DNA of 47,223 bases from DATDXV01 sp035289205. GTDB taxonomy: Archaea; Aenigmatarchaeota; Aenigmatarchaeia; Aenigmatarchaeales; DATDXV01. The notes under the pieces were generated by a model, which ran no database searches, was not told the origin of the DNA, and saw only the letters and a list, made by a program, of their open reading frames with translations. Made by a program: the position numbers and the translations under genes. This document shows positions 36,563 to 45,877 of this stretch, piece after piece. Numbering within the stretch: position 1 is the stretch's first letter; the number at the start of each line of letters is the position of its first letter. The DNA is taken from NCBI GenBank assembly GCA_035289205.1, contig DATDXV010000008.1, forward strand, positions 1 through 47,223, read 5' to 3'.

Positions 36563-38074
36563 TTAAGGGCTATCTATAGTTTTTTGATTGCTAGAGTTTT
36601 GCATTTCTTTAAGGATAGCCTTCATTTTGTTTTCTTTTCTCTGCGCAGCATAATAGTAGCTCTCATCTCTTGTATCTTTAGTCTGTAGGAATATGATTTT
36701 GCCGACCTTGGCTCTTCCTACCCTACCTCTTCTCTGTATGCTTCTTATCTCGCTCGCTACAGATTCATAGAATATTGCCATATCGGCTGATGGTATGTGC
36801 AGGCCCTCTTCCCCGACCGGACTTGTTATCAGGCAGTTATGTATACCTGCATTGAAATCTCTTATTATCTCTACCTGTTCTTTCTGTGTTAGTCCCTTCT
36901 CTCCAGACTGGCCTATCAGAATAACAGGTCTGCATCCCTCTATCTTTGAGAGGATCTCATGCAGCTTCTCTATGTTGTCCCTGTAATGAGAGAAGAGTAT
37001 GATTGTGTAGTTTTTGCTCTGTTTCAAGTTTTCAGAGACTATTTCTGCGATCTTTTCTATCTTCGGATGCTCTCCTTCGTGTTTCTCAATATAGCCTATT
37101 CCCATCTTCACATAGGAGTCATGCAAAAGCCGCTTCTCTGAAGCCATCTTTCCTTCCCTTAGCTTATTGAGATAAGTCCTAACAGCCCTCATGCTCTGCG
37201 TCTCCAGAAGCTCTAGGAGATGCCATATCTTTATCGCCTCTGTTGCCGTCATCAGGATATGGAAAAGTATCGGCCTTCTCTCAGTCTTCAGCGATGATAT
37301 TGTTTTTCTCTGAAGCTCTATCATGTCCTTCTTCGTGCTTATGTGCACATCCCACTCCTTCAGCTTGTTGATCCTGTTCTTTATAGCAAGCTTGAAGCAT
37401 GACTGCGCTTCTTTCAGAAGGAAGGGCAGTTCAACCTTCACCCATTCCATGTTCAGTTCTTTTATGTAGGGCTTCACGTCCTCGTCCGAATCCGTTCTGA
37501 TCTCAACTGCCTCTATTCCAAGAGCTTTGCAGATATCATTTATCTTCGTTCTGTCGCTTCCAGGCGAAGCTGTGAGCCCTAGTATTCTGCTGTGCGGAAT
37601 GCCCTTGTATGCCTCAGCCACATAGGTGTATGCATAGTCTCCAACAGACCTATGAGTCTCATCGAATACAAGGAGAGAGAAGTCATTGAGGTCTATCAGA
37701 TGGTTCTTTATGTCGTTCTCTATCGTCTGCGGAGTAGCAACTATTATCTTGAATTTAGAGTATATCTCCCTTCTGTCCTGAGGCATCACCTGGCCTGTTA
37801 CAAGAAATATGTCTTTAGAGGGAATGTCAAAGGCATTCTGGAAACTTTTTTGATGCTGGGCGCACAATGGCTTCGTTGGGGCCATTACAAGGATCTTCTT
37901 CTCGGGATAATCTTCCATTCTATGGGCAGCAAGCATTATGGCTATGTTTGTCTTTCCCAGTCCTGTTGGCAAAACACATAGGGTGTTCTTTCTTACAGCT
38001 GTCTCAAGGATATTTCTCTGATATTCTCTCTCTTCTATCGCATCTGGCTTGAGAAACGGGTGGGAAACGTACAT
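36563..38074 (-). CDS. Hef-type SF2 helicase (separate from nuclease)
   Basis: About 503 residues. Superfamily 2 motifs: REYQRNI (Q-like), I LPTGLGKT, Ia MAPTKPL, II DETH, III GLTASPGS, V NCLITSPVGEEGLHIP and VI QRRGRVGR. The inserted helical domain between motifs III and IV is the Hef/FANCM/MDA5-type insert. No ERCC4 domain follows; the protein ends shortly after motif VI. It unwinds or remodels stalled replication forks. ATG 38074 with GGAG upstream is preferred to ATG 38107, which lies only 12 nt from the TATA box AATATAAAT. Confidence 0.92.
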   Translation of the reverse strand: MYVSHPFLKPDAIEEREYQRNILETAVRKNTLCVLPTGLGKTNIAIMLAAHRMEDYPEKKILVMAPTKPLCAQHQKSFQNAFDIPSKDIFLVTGQVMPQDRREIYSKFKIIVATPQTIENDIKNHLIDLNDFSLLVFDETHRSVGDYAYTYVAEAYKGIPHSRILGLTASPGSDRTKINDICKALGIEAVEIRTDSDEDVKPYIKELNMEWVKVELPFLLKEAQSCFKLAIKNRINKLKEWDVHISTKKDMIELQRKTISSLKTERRPILFHILMTATEAIKIWHLLELLETQSMRAVRTYLNKLREGKMASEKRLLHDSYVKMGIGYIEKHEGEHPKIEKIAEIVSENLKQSKNYTIILFSHYRDNIEKLHEILSKIEGCRPVILIGQSGEKGLTQKEQVEIIRDFNAGIHNCLITSPVGEEGLHIPSADMAIFYESVASEIRSIQRRGRVGRAKVGKIIFLQTKDTRDESYYYAAQRKENKMKAILKEMQNSSNQKTIDSP

Positions 38075-38151
38075 AGAAGAGCTCTCCTCTATGCATATAG
38101 GATGCATGATAACATTTATATTGAAGTTCGTTTAACTATAGTAGTGCTTAT

Positions 38152-38646
38152 ATGCAATGCCAAATATGCGAAGTCTGCCTGAATTCTGCGCTTCTTTGTC
38201 CGAGTTGCCAGAATAAGCTAAACTCCGGGAAGATAACAGAAAAGGAAATAGATGTTCTAAAATATCTGCATTCCTTGGAGGAGAACATAAAGAGTTTGAA
38301 GGATGTCAGAATATGCAAAGTTATCGAGGGAAATACTCTGACTATTGTCACGAATGTTGGCGATGCTCCGAGAGTGGTTGGAAAAGGCGGAGCTGTTGTC
38401 AAAATGATTTCGAAGAACTTCGGAAAGAACGTAAGGGTTCTGGAAGCGGTTGGTGACCTGAAGGATTTTGTCCAGAATCTCGTATCTCCCCATCCTGTCT
38501 CTGGCATCAACACGCGCTATTCTCTTTCGGGGCAGACATACAAGGTAAGAATACCAAACACCCCCAATACTCCAATAAGGCCCGACGAGTTCTCTAATAT
38601 CATCTCTTCAGTTTATGGACTGAAGGCTGAGCTTGTTTTTGAGTGA
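38152..38646 (+). CDS. zinc-ribbon plus KH-domain RNA-binding protein
   Basis: 164 residues. The N-terminus has two CxxC knuckles (CQICEVC, CPSC), followed by a charged linker and a KH domain with the RNA-binding loop VVGKGGAVVKMISKNFGKNVRVLE, as in archaeal NusA-like KH proteins. A C-terminal region with RIPNTPNTPIRPDEF is conserved-looking but unassigned. It probably binds RNA in transcription or ribosome-related work. Its last 47 bases overlap the convergent PAP2 gene. Confidence 0.78.
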   Translation: MQCQICEVCLNSALLCPSCQNKLNSGKITEKEIDVLKYLHSLEENIKSLKDVRICKVIEGNTLTIVTNVGDAPRVVGKGGAVVKMISKNFGKNVRVLEAVGDLKDFVQNLVSPHPVSGINTRYSLSGQTYKVRIPNTPNTPIRPDEFSNIISSVYGLKAELVFE

Positions 38647-39223
38647 ACTTGGCATACTTGTCCCAAGGAAACCTTAGCAGCAACGATCCCAATACAATGC
38701 CGTTTAGAGCTCCCACAATGACATCCAGCGCATAGTGCGCGCCGACAGCTATCCTGCTTATTCCTATCAAAACAGCAAATGCATAGAGCAGCATCCTGTC
38801 TCTTTTGAAATACTTGGAGAGTATGGTAGCTACAAGGAACGCCCTTTGCGCATGCCCTGAAGGAAAGCTGAGAGGTCCATTGGGTTCCAGCGACCAGATA
38901 CTGGCATCAAAATATGCGGGCCTTTCTCTGATGAATATGTTCTTCAGCAGGAAGTTAATAGCTAGGTCAATCCATAGGGAAACGAACAGGATGAGCCCTT
39001 CCTTCTTGTTTCCCCTATGTATAAGCCAGAGGGAGACTATCATGAAAACTACGATTGTTCCGAGGTTGGTTATGACATTGAATATGTAAATGGCTGGAAA
39101 CAGGGAGCTGAAAACGCTCTGCGACAGGGCCAGATCAAGTGCCATAAGGCCCTGTCCGTATAGCAAATATGTTGCCAGCAGCAGTATGTAAGCAACCATG
39201 GCGTAGGAAAATAGCTTCTCCAT
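38600..39223 (-). CDS. PAP2-family membrane phosphatase
   Basis: 207 residues from ATG 39223 (MEKLFSYAMVAYILL), with five or six transmembrane helices. The three phosphatase motifs are present: KNIFIRERP (KxxxxxxRP), FPSGHAQ (PSGH) and SRIAVGAHYALDV (SRxxxxxHxxxD). It likely removes phosphate from lipid phosphates or polyprenyl diphosphates. A longer upstream reading frame was rejected because it crosses the divergent promoter. Overlapping TATA-like sequences at 39246-39261 serve this gene and the surface protein gene. Confidence 0.92.
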   Translation of the reverse strand: MEKLFSYAMVAYILLLATYLLYGQGLMALDLALSQSVFSSLFPAIYIFNVITNLGTIVVFMIVSLWLIHRGNKKEGLILFVSLWIDLAINFLLKNIFIRERPAYFDASIWSLEPNGPLSFPSGHAQRAFLVATILSKYFKRDRMLLYAFAVLIGISRIAVGAHYALDVIVGALNGIVLGSLLLRFPWDKYAKFTQKQAQPSVHKLKR

Positions 39224-39281
39224 AACCCTCTTTTTGTTTTTCCCAATATAAAGCTTATAAGTATAGTGGAATATTCTGTAT

Positions 39282-41948
39282 ATGCGTAAGCTCATCTTAG
39301 CGTCCCTTACGTTATTCCTCTTAATGGTACCCGGGGTTTTTGCAGCCAAGAGCATAGTTTTCATAACAGACAATGATCTGGTCACAACAGCATGTCCGGG
39401 TCTTGACTGGCCTGATGAGGTGGCGTTCTGCAACAGAATACAGTCTTTGGGATATGATGTCAAGGTAGTTACAGATAGCCTTGTTGAAGCCAATAGTCCG
39501 GAGTTCCAGTCAAGGATTAGCGGTGCAACGGCGATTGTTTTTGCAAATCTTAGCCAGAAATACATAGAGTACAATAGCGATTCAAATTCTCCTTATGGAA
39601 AATTCATGGCAAATTTGATTCCATATACTGATAGCAAAAAACAACTCTCAATATTAAGCAGCACAATAATGAACGTTCCCATTTTTATTCCTCCATTCTA
39701 CTATTTTGAGACTCCTTTGCCTTGGAAAACTACAGGTGAAAATGTCTGTTCCTCCGAATCAGATAGCTTCAGCACAAACAGAATTACATATATCTCCAAC
39801 AAGACTACGAATCCGGTGGTTATCTACAGCGGCGGAAACAAGCACCATGCGAGGGTTGTGGAGGCGGGAGGCGGTTCTGTGATAGCGCAGTGCGGTTCCG
39901 CATTCAACTCAGTCGTCAACGTAACGCCCCTGCAGCGGGGGGTTTTCTGGGGATTCAATGACACCCAGTACTTTACAGATTCTGCATGGGATCTTTTCGA
40001 CAGAGCTGTTTGGACTGTTATGGGGGATGCCGGATGGAAGGTATACCTTTCCGCGTTCCCGCAAACTGTAAATCCCGGAGACACAGGATTCATCATTATT
40101 GCCAACGTGACAGATGAGAGAGGACAGTATGTGAATACAGGACCTATCACCTTTGAAATGCAAGCAGGGAGCACAACAACCACCGGAGCTCTTTTCAAAC
40201 ATCCCTCTGGATTATGGATAAACAATACAACGATAACTCCAAGTCAAGACGCTGTTATAAGCATTAAGACCCCTGAAGCATTCACAACATCAAATTCTCA
40301 GAATGTTGACGTAGGGACTATGTCTGTAACGATAGACACAGAAACATACATCCCCAATTCCCCCTTTGAGCTAAAAATAACCACAGATGCTTCTCAACCA
40401 AGCGTGGGTGTTACAATTTTCGACTATAATACATTCAAAATACTTTTTGATAATTTCATAAGCTGTAGTTCAGGAATTTGCACTACAACAATTTCTAATT
40501 TCCCAGCAACAGGACCAGTTCTTATAAGTGCTGCGGCATCTGCTGGTGGAAAATTAAAGATGATTAGCCAGCCTACCTCTCTCAGCGGTACGGTCTTCTC
40601 AAACATAACTGTCTACAGACCGACGCAAACAGCGATACTAAATCTCACAACTACATGGCCTGCGGATTGGGCAAATCTTACAATAACAAAACCCGATAAA
40701 ACAGTCATACCTTTGGGCAGCATGACAAAGATGAGCTCCACAAAGTTCAACACAACTTACGCATTTGCGGCAGGGGATCCGAACGGAACCTACAACCTGA
40801 GCGCGATGATAGGTTTCCAAGGATATGTTGCAAATATTACGGGTTCTATTCAAATGATAGCATGGGAGGCTGCAACATCTCTCAGTAAGTCATCTTTCTT
40901 GAAGAACGAAACAGTTAATGTAACGCTTGAAACATTCAACGCATGGTCAAGCATAGCATTCAACTACACTCTTGACATAATCAATCCGGAATCGAATAAC
41001 ATGCTCTCAACCAAGGGGAACATGACTGGGAATGCAACTCTCAAAACAACCTGGGCAATACCAAGCGGTGCAAAGGCCGGCACTTACAAGCTCAAAGCAT
41101 TCATCAACGATACATATAACAGAACTTTCTACAAGGAAGTCTCATTCAGCGTCGATGAACTTCCAAATGTCACAAGCCCCAAGTTTGTGCTCTCCCCGAC
41201 CTCCCTGAACTTTGTCACGCCGCTCACAAAGAAGATAGAGAAGGTATTGACAATAGAAAACAGCGGTGGAGGAACAATAGGGAGCATCATCATTACACCC
41301 TCGTCAGGAATAGCAACAATTATCTTCGTGAAGACAACTCTCACTTCTCTCACGGCGGGGCAGAAGAAGGATGTCAGTCTGGAGGTAAATGGGGCGAACG
41401 CGAAGGAGGGGAGCTATACAGGAACGCTAACTATAAGCAGCGATGCGGGAAACAAGACTGTTGACATAAGGATAGAGCTTATAGGGGACATAAGCGCGCT
41501 TGCTGACGAGAAGCTGGCAGAAGTTTCCAGTGTAAGGGACAGCGTGGCGGCTCTTGAAGAGTTGGGGAAGGACACATCTGATGTAAAGAACTCTCTGGAC
41601 CAGGCAGAGAAGCTGTTTAAAGATGCAAAGACCTCTTATGCGGCAGGTGATTATGAGAATGCCAAATCCAATTATGAACAAGCTCTTGCTTCCTTGCAGG
41701 CTGCCAACGACAAGCTTTCAGAGCTTGAGCAGGCTGATGAACTAGAAGAAAAGCCGCAGGATACCGCTTCTCTGGTTTGGATAATGGCAGGCATTGTCAT
41801 ACTGGCGATCATAGCTGTGACAGCCTACAAATACAAGGACAGGATAATGGAGATGCTTGGAAAGAGGGGTGGCAGCGAGGAAGGCAAAGAGGAGTATTAC
41901 TACCCCCCAGAAGAGGGCGGGGAAGAGTACAGAGTTGAGTATTACTAA
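39282..41948 (+). CDS. large secreted, membrane-anchored surface protein
   Basis: 888 residues. A signal peptide (MRKLILASLTLFLLMVPGVFA) precedes an N-terminal alpha/beta region (SIVFITDNDLV, then NRIQSLGYDVKVV) resembling a class I glutamine amidotransferase-like/flavodoxin-like fold. Several Ig-like beta domains rich in Thr and Asn follow, with many N-x-S/T glycosylation sequons, then a helical coiled region with a TPR-like stretch (AAGDYENAKSNYEQALASLQAA). One transmembrane helix (near residue 835) and a short tail rich in Tyr and Glu complete it. Likely an S-layer-associated or transport-related envelope protein. Leaderless: CTTATAAGT is 26 nt upstream. Confidence 0.78.
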   Translation: MRKLILASLTLFLLMVPGVFAAKSIVFITDNDLVTTACPGLDWPDEVAFCNRIQSLGYDVKVVTDSLVEANSPEFQSRISGATAIVFANLSQKYIEYNSDSNSPYGKFMANLIPYTDSKKQLSILSSTIMNVPIFIPPFYYFETPLPWKTTGENVCSSESDSFSTNRITYISNKTTNPVVIYSGGNKHHARVVEAGGGSVIAQCGSAFNSVVNVTPLQRGVFWGFNDTQYFTDSAWDLFDRAVWTVMGDAGWKVYLSAFPQTVNPGDTGFIIIANVTDERGQYVNTGPITFEMQAGSTTTTGALFKHPSGLWINNTTITPSQDAVISIKTPEAFTTSNSQNVDVGTMSVTIDTETYIPNSPFELKITTDASQPSVGVTIFDYNTFKILFDNFISCSSGICTTTISNFPATGPVLISAAASAGGKLKMISQPTSLSGTVFSNITVYRPTQTAILNLTTTWPADWANLTITKPDKTVIPLGSMTKMSSTKFNTTYAFAAGDPNGTYNLSAMIGFQGYVANITGSIQMIAWEAATSLSKSSFLKNETVNVTLETFNAWSSIAFNYTLDIINPESNNMLSTKGNMTGNATLKTTWAIPSGAKAGTYKLKAFINDTYNRTFYKEVSFSVDELPNVTSPKFVLSPTSLNFVTPLTKKIEKVLTIENSGGGTIGSIIITPSSGIATIIFVKTTLTSLTAGQKKDVSLEVNGANAKEGSYTGTLTISSDAGNKTVDIRIELIGDISALADEKLAEVSSVRDSVAALEELGKDTSDVKNSLDQAEKLFKDAKTSYAAGDYENAKSNYEQALASLQAANDKLSELEQADELEEKPQDTASLVWIMAGIVILAIIAVTAYKYKDRIMEMLGKRGGSEEGKEEYYYPPEEGGEEYRVEYY

Positions 41949-41957
41949 GGGATATGC

Positions 41958-42761
41958 TTGCCGATAAATGCGAGTGCTGAATTCTTCATAGCTCAGGACA
42001 AATATAACAAAGCCAGGACAAGGGAGGAAAGGATTGAAGCTCTGGAGGAGATGATAAGGTTTGCTCCCAGACATAAAGGAGGAGAAGCACTTCGGGCTCA
42101 ACTGAATTCTAGATTAGCAAAGTTAAAGGAGTCGAAGGGAGGAAAGGCTGCCTTCAAGAAAACCTCCATTTCAAAGGAAGGAGATGTTCAGGTTTGCATA
42201 GTAGGCTTGACGCAATCCGGAAAATCTACCCTTCTCTCCGAACTTACCAATGCAAAGCCAAATATATCTGACAGGCCTTTCACAACAACGAAACCGGAGG
42301 TTGGCATAGCAGAATGGGAGGGCGTAAAGTTCCAAGCAATAGAGATTCCTTCCATGTTTCGCAGCATAGACTTTTCCATTATGAGATCTTCTGATATAAT
42401 AATAATTGTTGCAAGAAACAAAGCTGACAAGGAACAGGTTCTGCAGTTGCTGGATGCTAACAGAGTAAAGAAGCCATCAGTTGTCTACGGGGAGGGGAAA
42501 CTTTTTGACAATATCTGGAAGGAACTTAGCCTGATAAGGGTTTATACAAAGGAGCCAGGAAAGACTGTGGAGAAGAGAGCTTTGGTTCTGAAAGACAATG
42601 CTACAGTAAGGGTCGCAGCGGAGAAGATACATAAGGATTTCTTGAAGTTCTTCAAATTCGCGCGTGTGTGGGGGAAGTCTGTTTCACATCGAGGGGAGAA
42701 GGTAGGACTGGGTCACAGACTGGATGATAAGGATGTAGTAGAGTTTCACTTGAGCAGCTAA
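41958..42761 (+). CDS. OBG/DRG-type GTPase with TGS domain, degenerate G3
   Basis: 267 residues from TTG 41958, with AAGG upstream. An N-terminal helical region of about 65 residues (RTREERIEALEEMI) matches DRG proteins. The G domain has P-loop GLTQSGKSTL and switch TTTKPEVGI, but the expected DxPG (G3) reads EIPSMF and the domain is short; NKAD is a G4 candidate. A TGS domain closes the protein (HKDFLKFFKFARVWGKSV, GLGHRLDDKDVVEFH). DRG/Rbg GTPases associate with ribosomes; with G3 altered, hydrolysis may be lost. It follows the surface protein gene by 9 nt. Confidence 0.75.
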   Translation: MPINASAEFFIAQDKYNKARTREERIEALEEMIRFAPRHKGGEALRAQLNSRLAKLKESKGGKAAFKKTSISKEGDVQVCIVGLTQSGKSTLLSELTNAKPNISDRPFTTTKPEVGIAEWEGVKFQAIEIPSMFRSIDFSIMRSSDIIIIVARNKADKEQVLQLLDANRVKKPSVVYGEGKLFDNIWKELSLIRVYTKEPGKTVEKRALVLKDNATVRVAAEKIHKDFLKFFKFARVWGKSVSHRGEKVGLGHRLDDKDVVEFHLSS

Positions 42762-43969
42762 ATCTTCGGCTTCTCTATCCTTATTACATCCAGCTCTATG
42801 CATTTGCATTTCTTATTCAAAAGAGAACTTACAGCGGGATTTGTCCTTCCTTCATCACCGCTTACAACCTCTTTCACATAAAGCCCCCCTTCGCATTCCA
42901 GAACCAATTCAAATGTCTTGCTGTTTTTGTATTTCCATTTGACACTCTTGATAGTCCTCCTTCTCACAATGTCCGCCCTTCTATGAGCTACTCTGTTGGG
43001 TGTTCTTTGTTCTATTATTCTCTTGAGGCTTCTTAGAACCGAGAGTTCTTTCTTTGAGATAGGCTTATCGCATCTTACAAGCATTCTGTATGTTTTGTCA
43101 AGTTTCAGCTCCTTGACTCTTTTTACGTAGCTGCTGTCTACAATCCTTAGTCCCTTTACCTTTACCCTCTTATCTTTGTTTATCAGTTTCTCCGCGCTCT
43201 TCAGGTCAATCTTTCTCTTCAGTGGATCCTTTATCTCCAGAACGAATGGTCTGGAGGCTAGACACAATGCATCTTTGTCTTCTCTCCCTCCCCCATGAAA
43301 TGTATGTCCAATTCCATGGGATGCTTTCATTACAGGCTTTGCAATTATCTCCTCTACAGATGTTTTGTGATATCTTCTCCATTTCGCTTGTGGCATATTT
43401 CTTGCAAGCTTGCTGTAATAGCCGAAGATGAACAGCGGGGTTATTTTCAAGCCAACCTTCTTTGCGTCCAGATCGAGGAACATGACAACATCCGGCCTTT
43501 TGAAGTCTGCCCTGATATTGAGCTTTGCTTCAACCAGCTTTCCCACTTCCCTGTTTATTTCGCCCTTTATAGGTTCGCAATACTCTATTCCTGTTCTCTC
43601 CCATAGCTTCTCCTCGTTTTCAAGGATCTTCTTTGGAGGCTTTGTGCCTACAAGAAATGTCGAGAAGTGAATCCCCTTCGCGCTTTTTACCGCCATTTCC
43701 GCAAACTTGTCTAATTTCTCCAGAGCGCCTTCGCATACCCAGCATCCAGATCTCTTTCCCTCCATCTTGATCTTTCTGAACTTGAAATCATGGAAGTTGG
43801 AGGGGTCAACATCAAGCTTCTCGCCTGAATCCAGGGCGAACGCAACAGCGCTCCTAAGCAAAGCGCCGCGCTCTTTGTTTGTGTAGCCAGAGAGGAGTTT
43901 TGAGAACTGGCGTCCTAAACATCTATCGCACACAGGTTTCTCCAGAACCCTTGCAACTTTGTCAAGCAT
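42758..43969 (-). CDS. pus10: tRNA pseudouridine synthase Pus10
   Basis: 403 residues from ATG 43969 (MLDKVARVLEKPVCDRCLGRQF). The archaeal enzyme makes pseudouridine 54/55 in the T loop. Seen: two N-terminal CxxC knuckles (CDRCLG, CWVCEG), a THUMP-like middle, and the catalytic segment HTFHGGGREDKDA with the Asp in the GREDxxA motif, followed by RPFVLEIKDP and RTPNRVAHRRAD. Full length. The apparent extension upstream of 43969 lies inside the TadC gene and is discounted. CATTAAAATAC at 43993-44002 is the TATA box, about 27 nt upstream. Confidence 0.93.
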   Translation of the reverse strand: MLDKVARVLEKPVCDRCLGRQFSKLLSGYTNKERGALLRSAVAFALDSGEKLDVDPSNFHDFKFRKIKMEGKRSGCWVCEGALEKLDKFAEMAVKSAKGIHFSTFLVGTKPPKKILENEEKLWERTGIEYCEPIKGEINREVGKLVEAKLNIRADFKRPDVVMFLDLDAKKVGLKITPLFIFGYYSKLARNMPQAKWRRYHKTSVEEIIAKPVMKASHGIGHTFHGGGREDKDALCLASRPFVLEIKDPLKRKIDLKSAEKLINKDKRVKVKGLRIVDSSYVKRVKELKLDKTYRMLVRCDKPISKKELSVLRSLKRIIEQRTPNRVAHRRADIVRRRTIKSVKWKYKNSKTFELVLECEGGLYVKEVVSGDEGRTNPAVSSLLNKKCKCIELDVIRIEKPKI

Positions 43970-44004
43970 TAGAAGACTATGCTTATTGTAGTATTTTAAT
44001 GCGC

Positions 44005-45873
44005 CTAAACGCCCATCATGACCCTCATCACAATGAGCGCTAGCGTAAAGAGAATCGTGGCGCCTGCTGTGGACTTTGCTATCTCCATCCCGAGCTGGAC
44101 ACTGTCTGAGCCATAGGCCAGTATTGATATGTATCTTATCAGAACAAACGACAGCCCGATCATGTACACTCCAAGTATAAGCTGAAGGACAGGCGCGGGA
44201 AGATCTGGCTGCTGCACTGGCGTGTTCAATCCAAGCCCTGCCCCCGAGAATGCGCTGCTTGATTCTGTCGTGGAAATCACCCCCTTCACTATAAGCAGGA
44301 ATAAAACAACAACAACCGCCGCCACAACTGGCGCAAATAGCACAGCTGTCAATTTCATCATGGAAAGGTTCCTCTGCAGCATATTCATCATGTTCCGCTC
44401 TATCCTCTTCAGCCTTGTCACATATTTTATCAGGACCGTGCATGTTGCGGCGGTGAATTTGACACCTCTTTTCATTGAGCTTGCAATAAGGGAAAGGACA
44501 GATCTTAACAGTGACGAGCTCTTCTCAAAGGGGCTTTCATCTCCTAGGAGGACGTCATCAAGCGAGAGGTTTCTCCTTCTTATCAGTATGGAGGCCTTCT
44601 CAAAGCTCTCTGACAGGGACTTGTTGGAGCGCATCTTCGCTATTTTCTCAAAGGTCTCCTCCACAGGTTTTCCTTCCATAAGGCCGCTGCGAAGGTAATA
44701 GAGGGCGTCAGGCACGGAGTTCTCCATGTTTGAGATTCTGTCCCTTTCGGATTTCTTGAACCATGTGGTGCCGTAATAATAGATGAATATGGCAGCTCCA
44801 AATCCCCAGATCATCGGCAGCGTGTTCAGCGTTTCCAGTATTATGCTGAATGTCTCGTTGTTTGAGACAAGGACATTGCTCAGGTTGATCAGATAGAAGA
44901 TAGAAGGGATGGAGAGCAGGATCAGCGCTATCAGTGCTGTCGGAATCGCGGGCAGCATCACGCCGTTTGCAAGGTATATGTAACCCGAGGGAACGCTGCT
45001 CTTCACCTCGATCAATGAAAGCGTCGGGGGCCTCTTCCTCAGGACCCTTTGCGAATAAACATATACTGCCGCCAGGGATGCGAAAAGCGCCAGTGCAATG
45101 TGCTGTGTTGACGTCTGGTATCCGAAGAAGCTCATAAGGGGGAAGAGCGACACAATGATCAGGGGTATCATCACTCCGAAGCTGAATATGACAAGCGTAG
45201 GGGTATGTAGGCTGAATGCGTAATCTCTCATCTTGTCCACGAAGTCATTTAATGTGACAGAGACAGCCATGTCAAGCGTCTCGCGCTTTCTCACGGGGTC
45301 TTTCTCATGGAAGCTGGAGAGGATCAGGTATATTGACCTCTTCAGCCCCTCCGACCAGACGCCCCATTTCTCCGCGATCTCCTCCATGGATTTGGATATG
45401 CTAGAGCTCTTGCCAGACCATGTGTCTCTTAGCGCTCCTTTGAAATCATCAGCCAGAGCGCCCTCATTATACTGAGTTACAAACTCAACAGCCCTTTCAA
45501 TATTTGGGTTTTGTTTTAAGATTGTTGACAGCTGCGCAATAAGCTGCGGTGCCGCCCCAAGGGCGGAGACAGCTCTGTCCCTTGCAGCGCTCTTCGGATA
45601 CTCGCCTATCAGGTGGTTTGAAAGAAGCGATACAACAACGCCTATTATTATCAGGAGCATTATGTCCCATCCTATGAAAGCTCCGATCATGACAAAGATC
45701 AGGGATATTATTGTTGCAAGAACTGTTGCTCCCCTGGCAGCCCTCAAAACAGCCTGCGGTTCTATGTCCCACTTCAAGAAGTCAAGGGCTTCGACAAGCT
45801 CCTGGCTTGGCGCTGCCTTTTCTCCCAGGTTGAATCTCTCCAGGAACCTGCAAAGTTTCAGGTAGAAGCCCAT
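44005..45873 (-). CDS. pilus assembly membrane protein, TadC/ArlJ-like
   Basis: 622 residues with two GspF-type (T2SF) modules, each a helical cytoplasmic domain followed by membrane helices: first EQLSTILKQNPNIERAVEFV-like sequence near residue 110 (PQLIAQLSTILKQNPN), second DALYYLRSGLMEGKPVEETFEKIA near residue 385. Hydrophobic segments lie near residues 52-90, 225-285, 305-370 and at the C-terminus. It is the platform protein on which the type IV pilus or archaellum is assembled. The gene starts 4 nt after the stop of the ATPase gene, forming an operon with it. Confidence 0.88.
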   Translation of the reverse strand: MGFYLKLCRFLERFNLGEKAAPSQELVEALDFLKWDIEPQAVLRAARGATVLATIISLIFVMIGAFIGWDIMLLIIIGVVVSLLSNHLIGEYPKSAARDRAVSALGAAPQLIAQLSTILKQNPNIERAVEFVTQYNEGALADDFKGALRDTWSGKSSSISKSMEEIAEKWGVWSEGLKRSIYLILSSFHEKDPVRKRETLDMAVSVTLNDFVDKMRDYAFSLHTPTLVIFSFGVMIPLIIVSLFPLMSFFGYQTSTQHIALALFASLAAVYVYSQRVLRKRPPTLSLIEVKSSVPSGYIYLANGVMLPAIPTALIALILLSIPSIFYLINLSNVLVSNNETFSIILETLNTLPMIWGFGAAIFIYYYGTTWFKKSERDRISNMENSVPDALYYLRSGLMEGKPVEETFEKIAKMRSNKSLSESFEKASILIRRRNLSLDDVLLGDESPFEKSSSLLRSVLSLIASSMKRGVKFTAATCTVLIKYVTRLKRIERNMMNMLQRNLSMMKLTAVLFAPVVAAVVVVLFLLIVKGVISTTESSSAFSGAGLGLNTPVQQPDLPAPVLQLILGVYMIGLSFVLIRYISILAYGSDSVQLGMEIAKSTAGATILFTLALIVMRVMMGV

Positions 45874-45877
45874 CCGA

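Noticed and set aside
39224..39574. N-terminal extension of the PAP2 phosphatase
   Set aside because: It crosses the divergent promoter and the start of the surface protein gene; the membrane protein begins naturally at 39223.
43970..44443. N-terminal extension of Pus10
   Set aside because: It is antisense-free but out-of-frame sequence of the TadC-like gene and lacks Pus10 similarity; a TATA box precedes ATG 43969.
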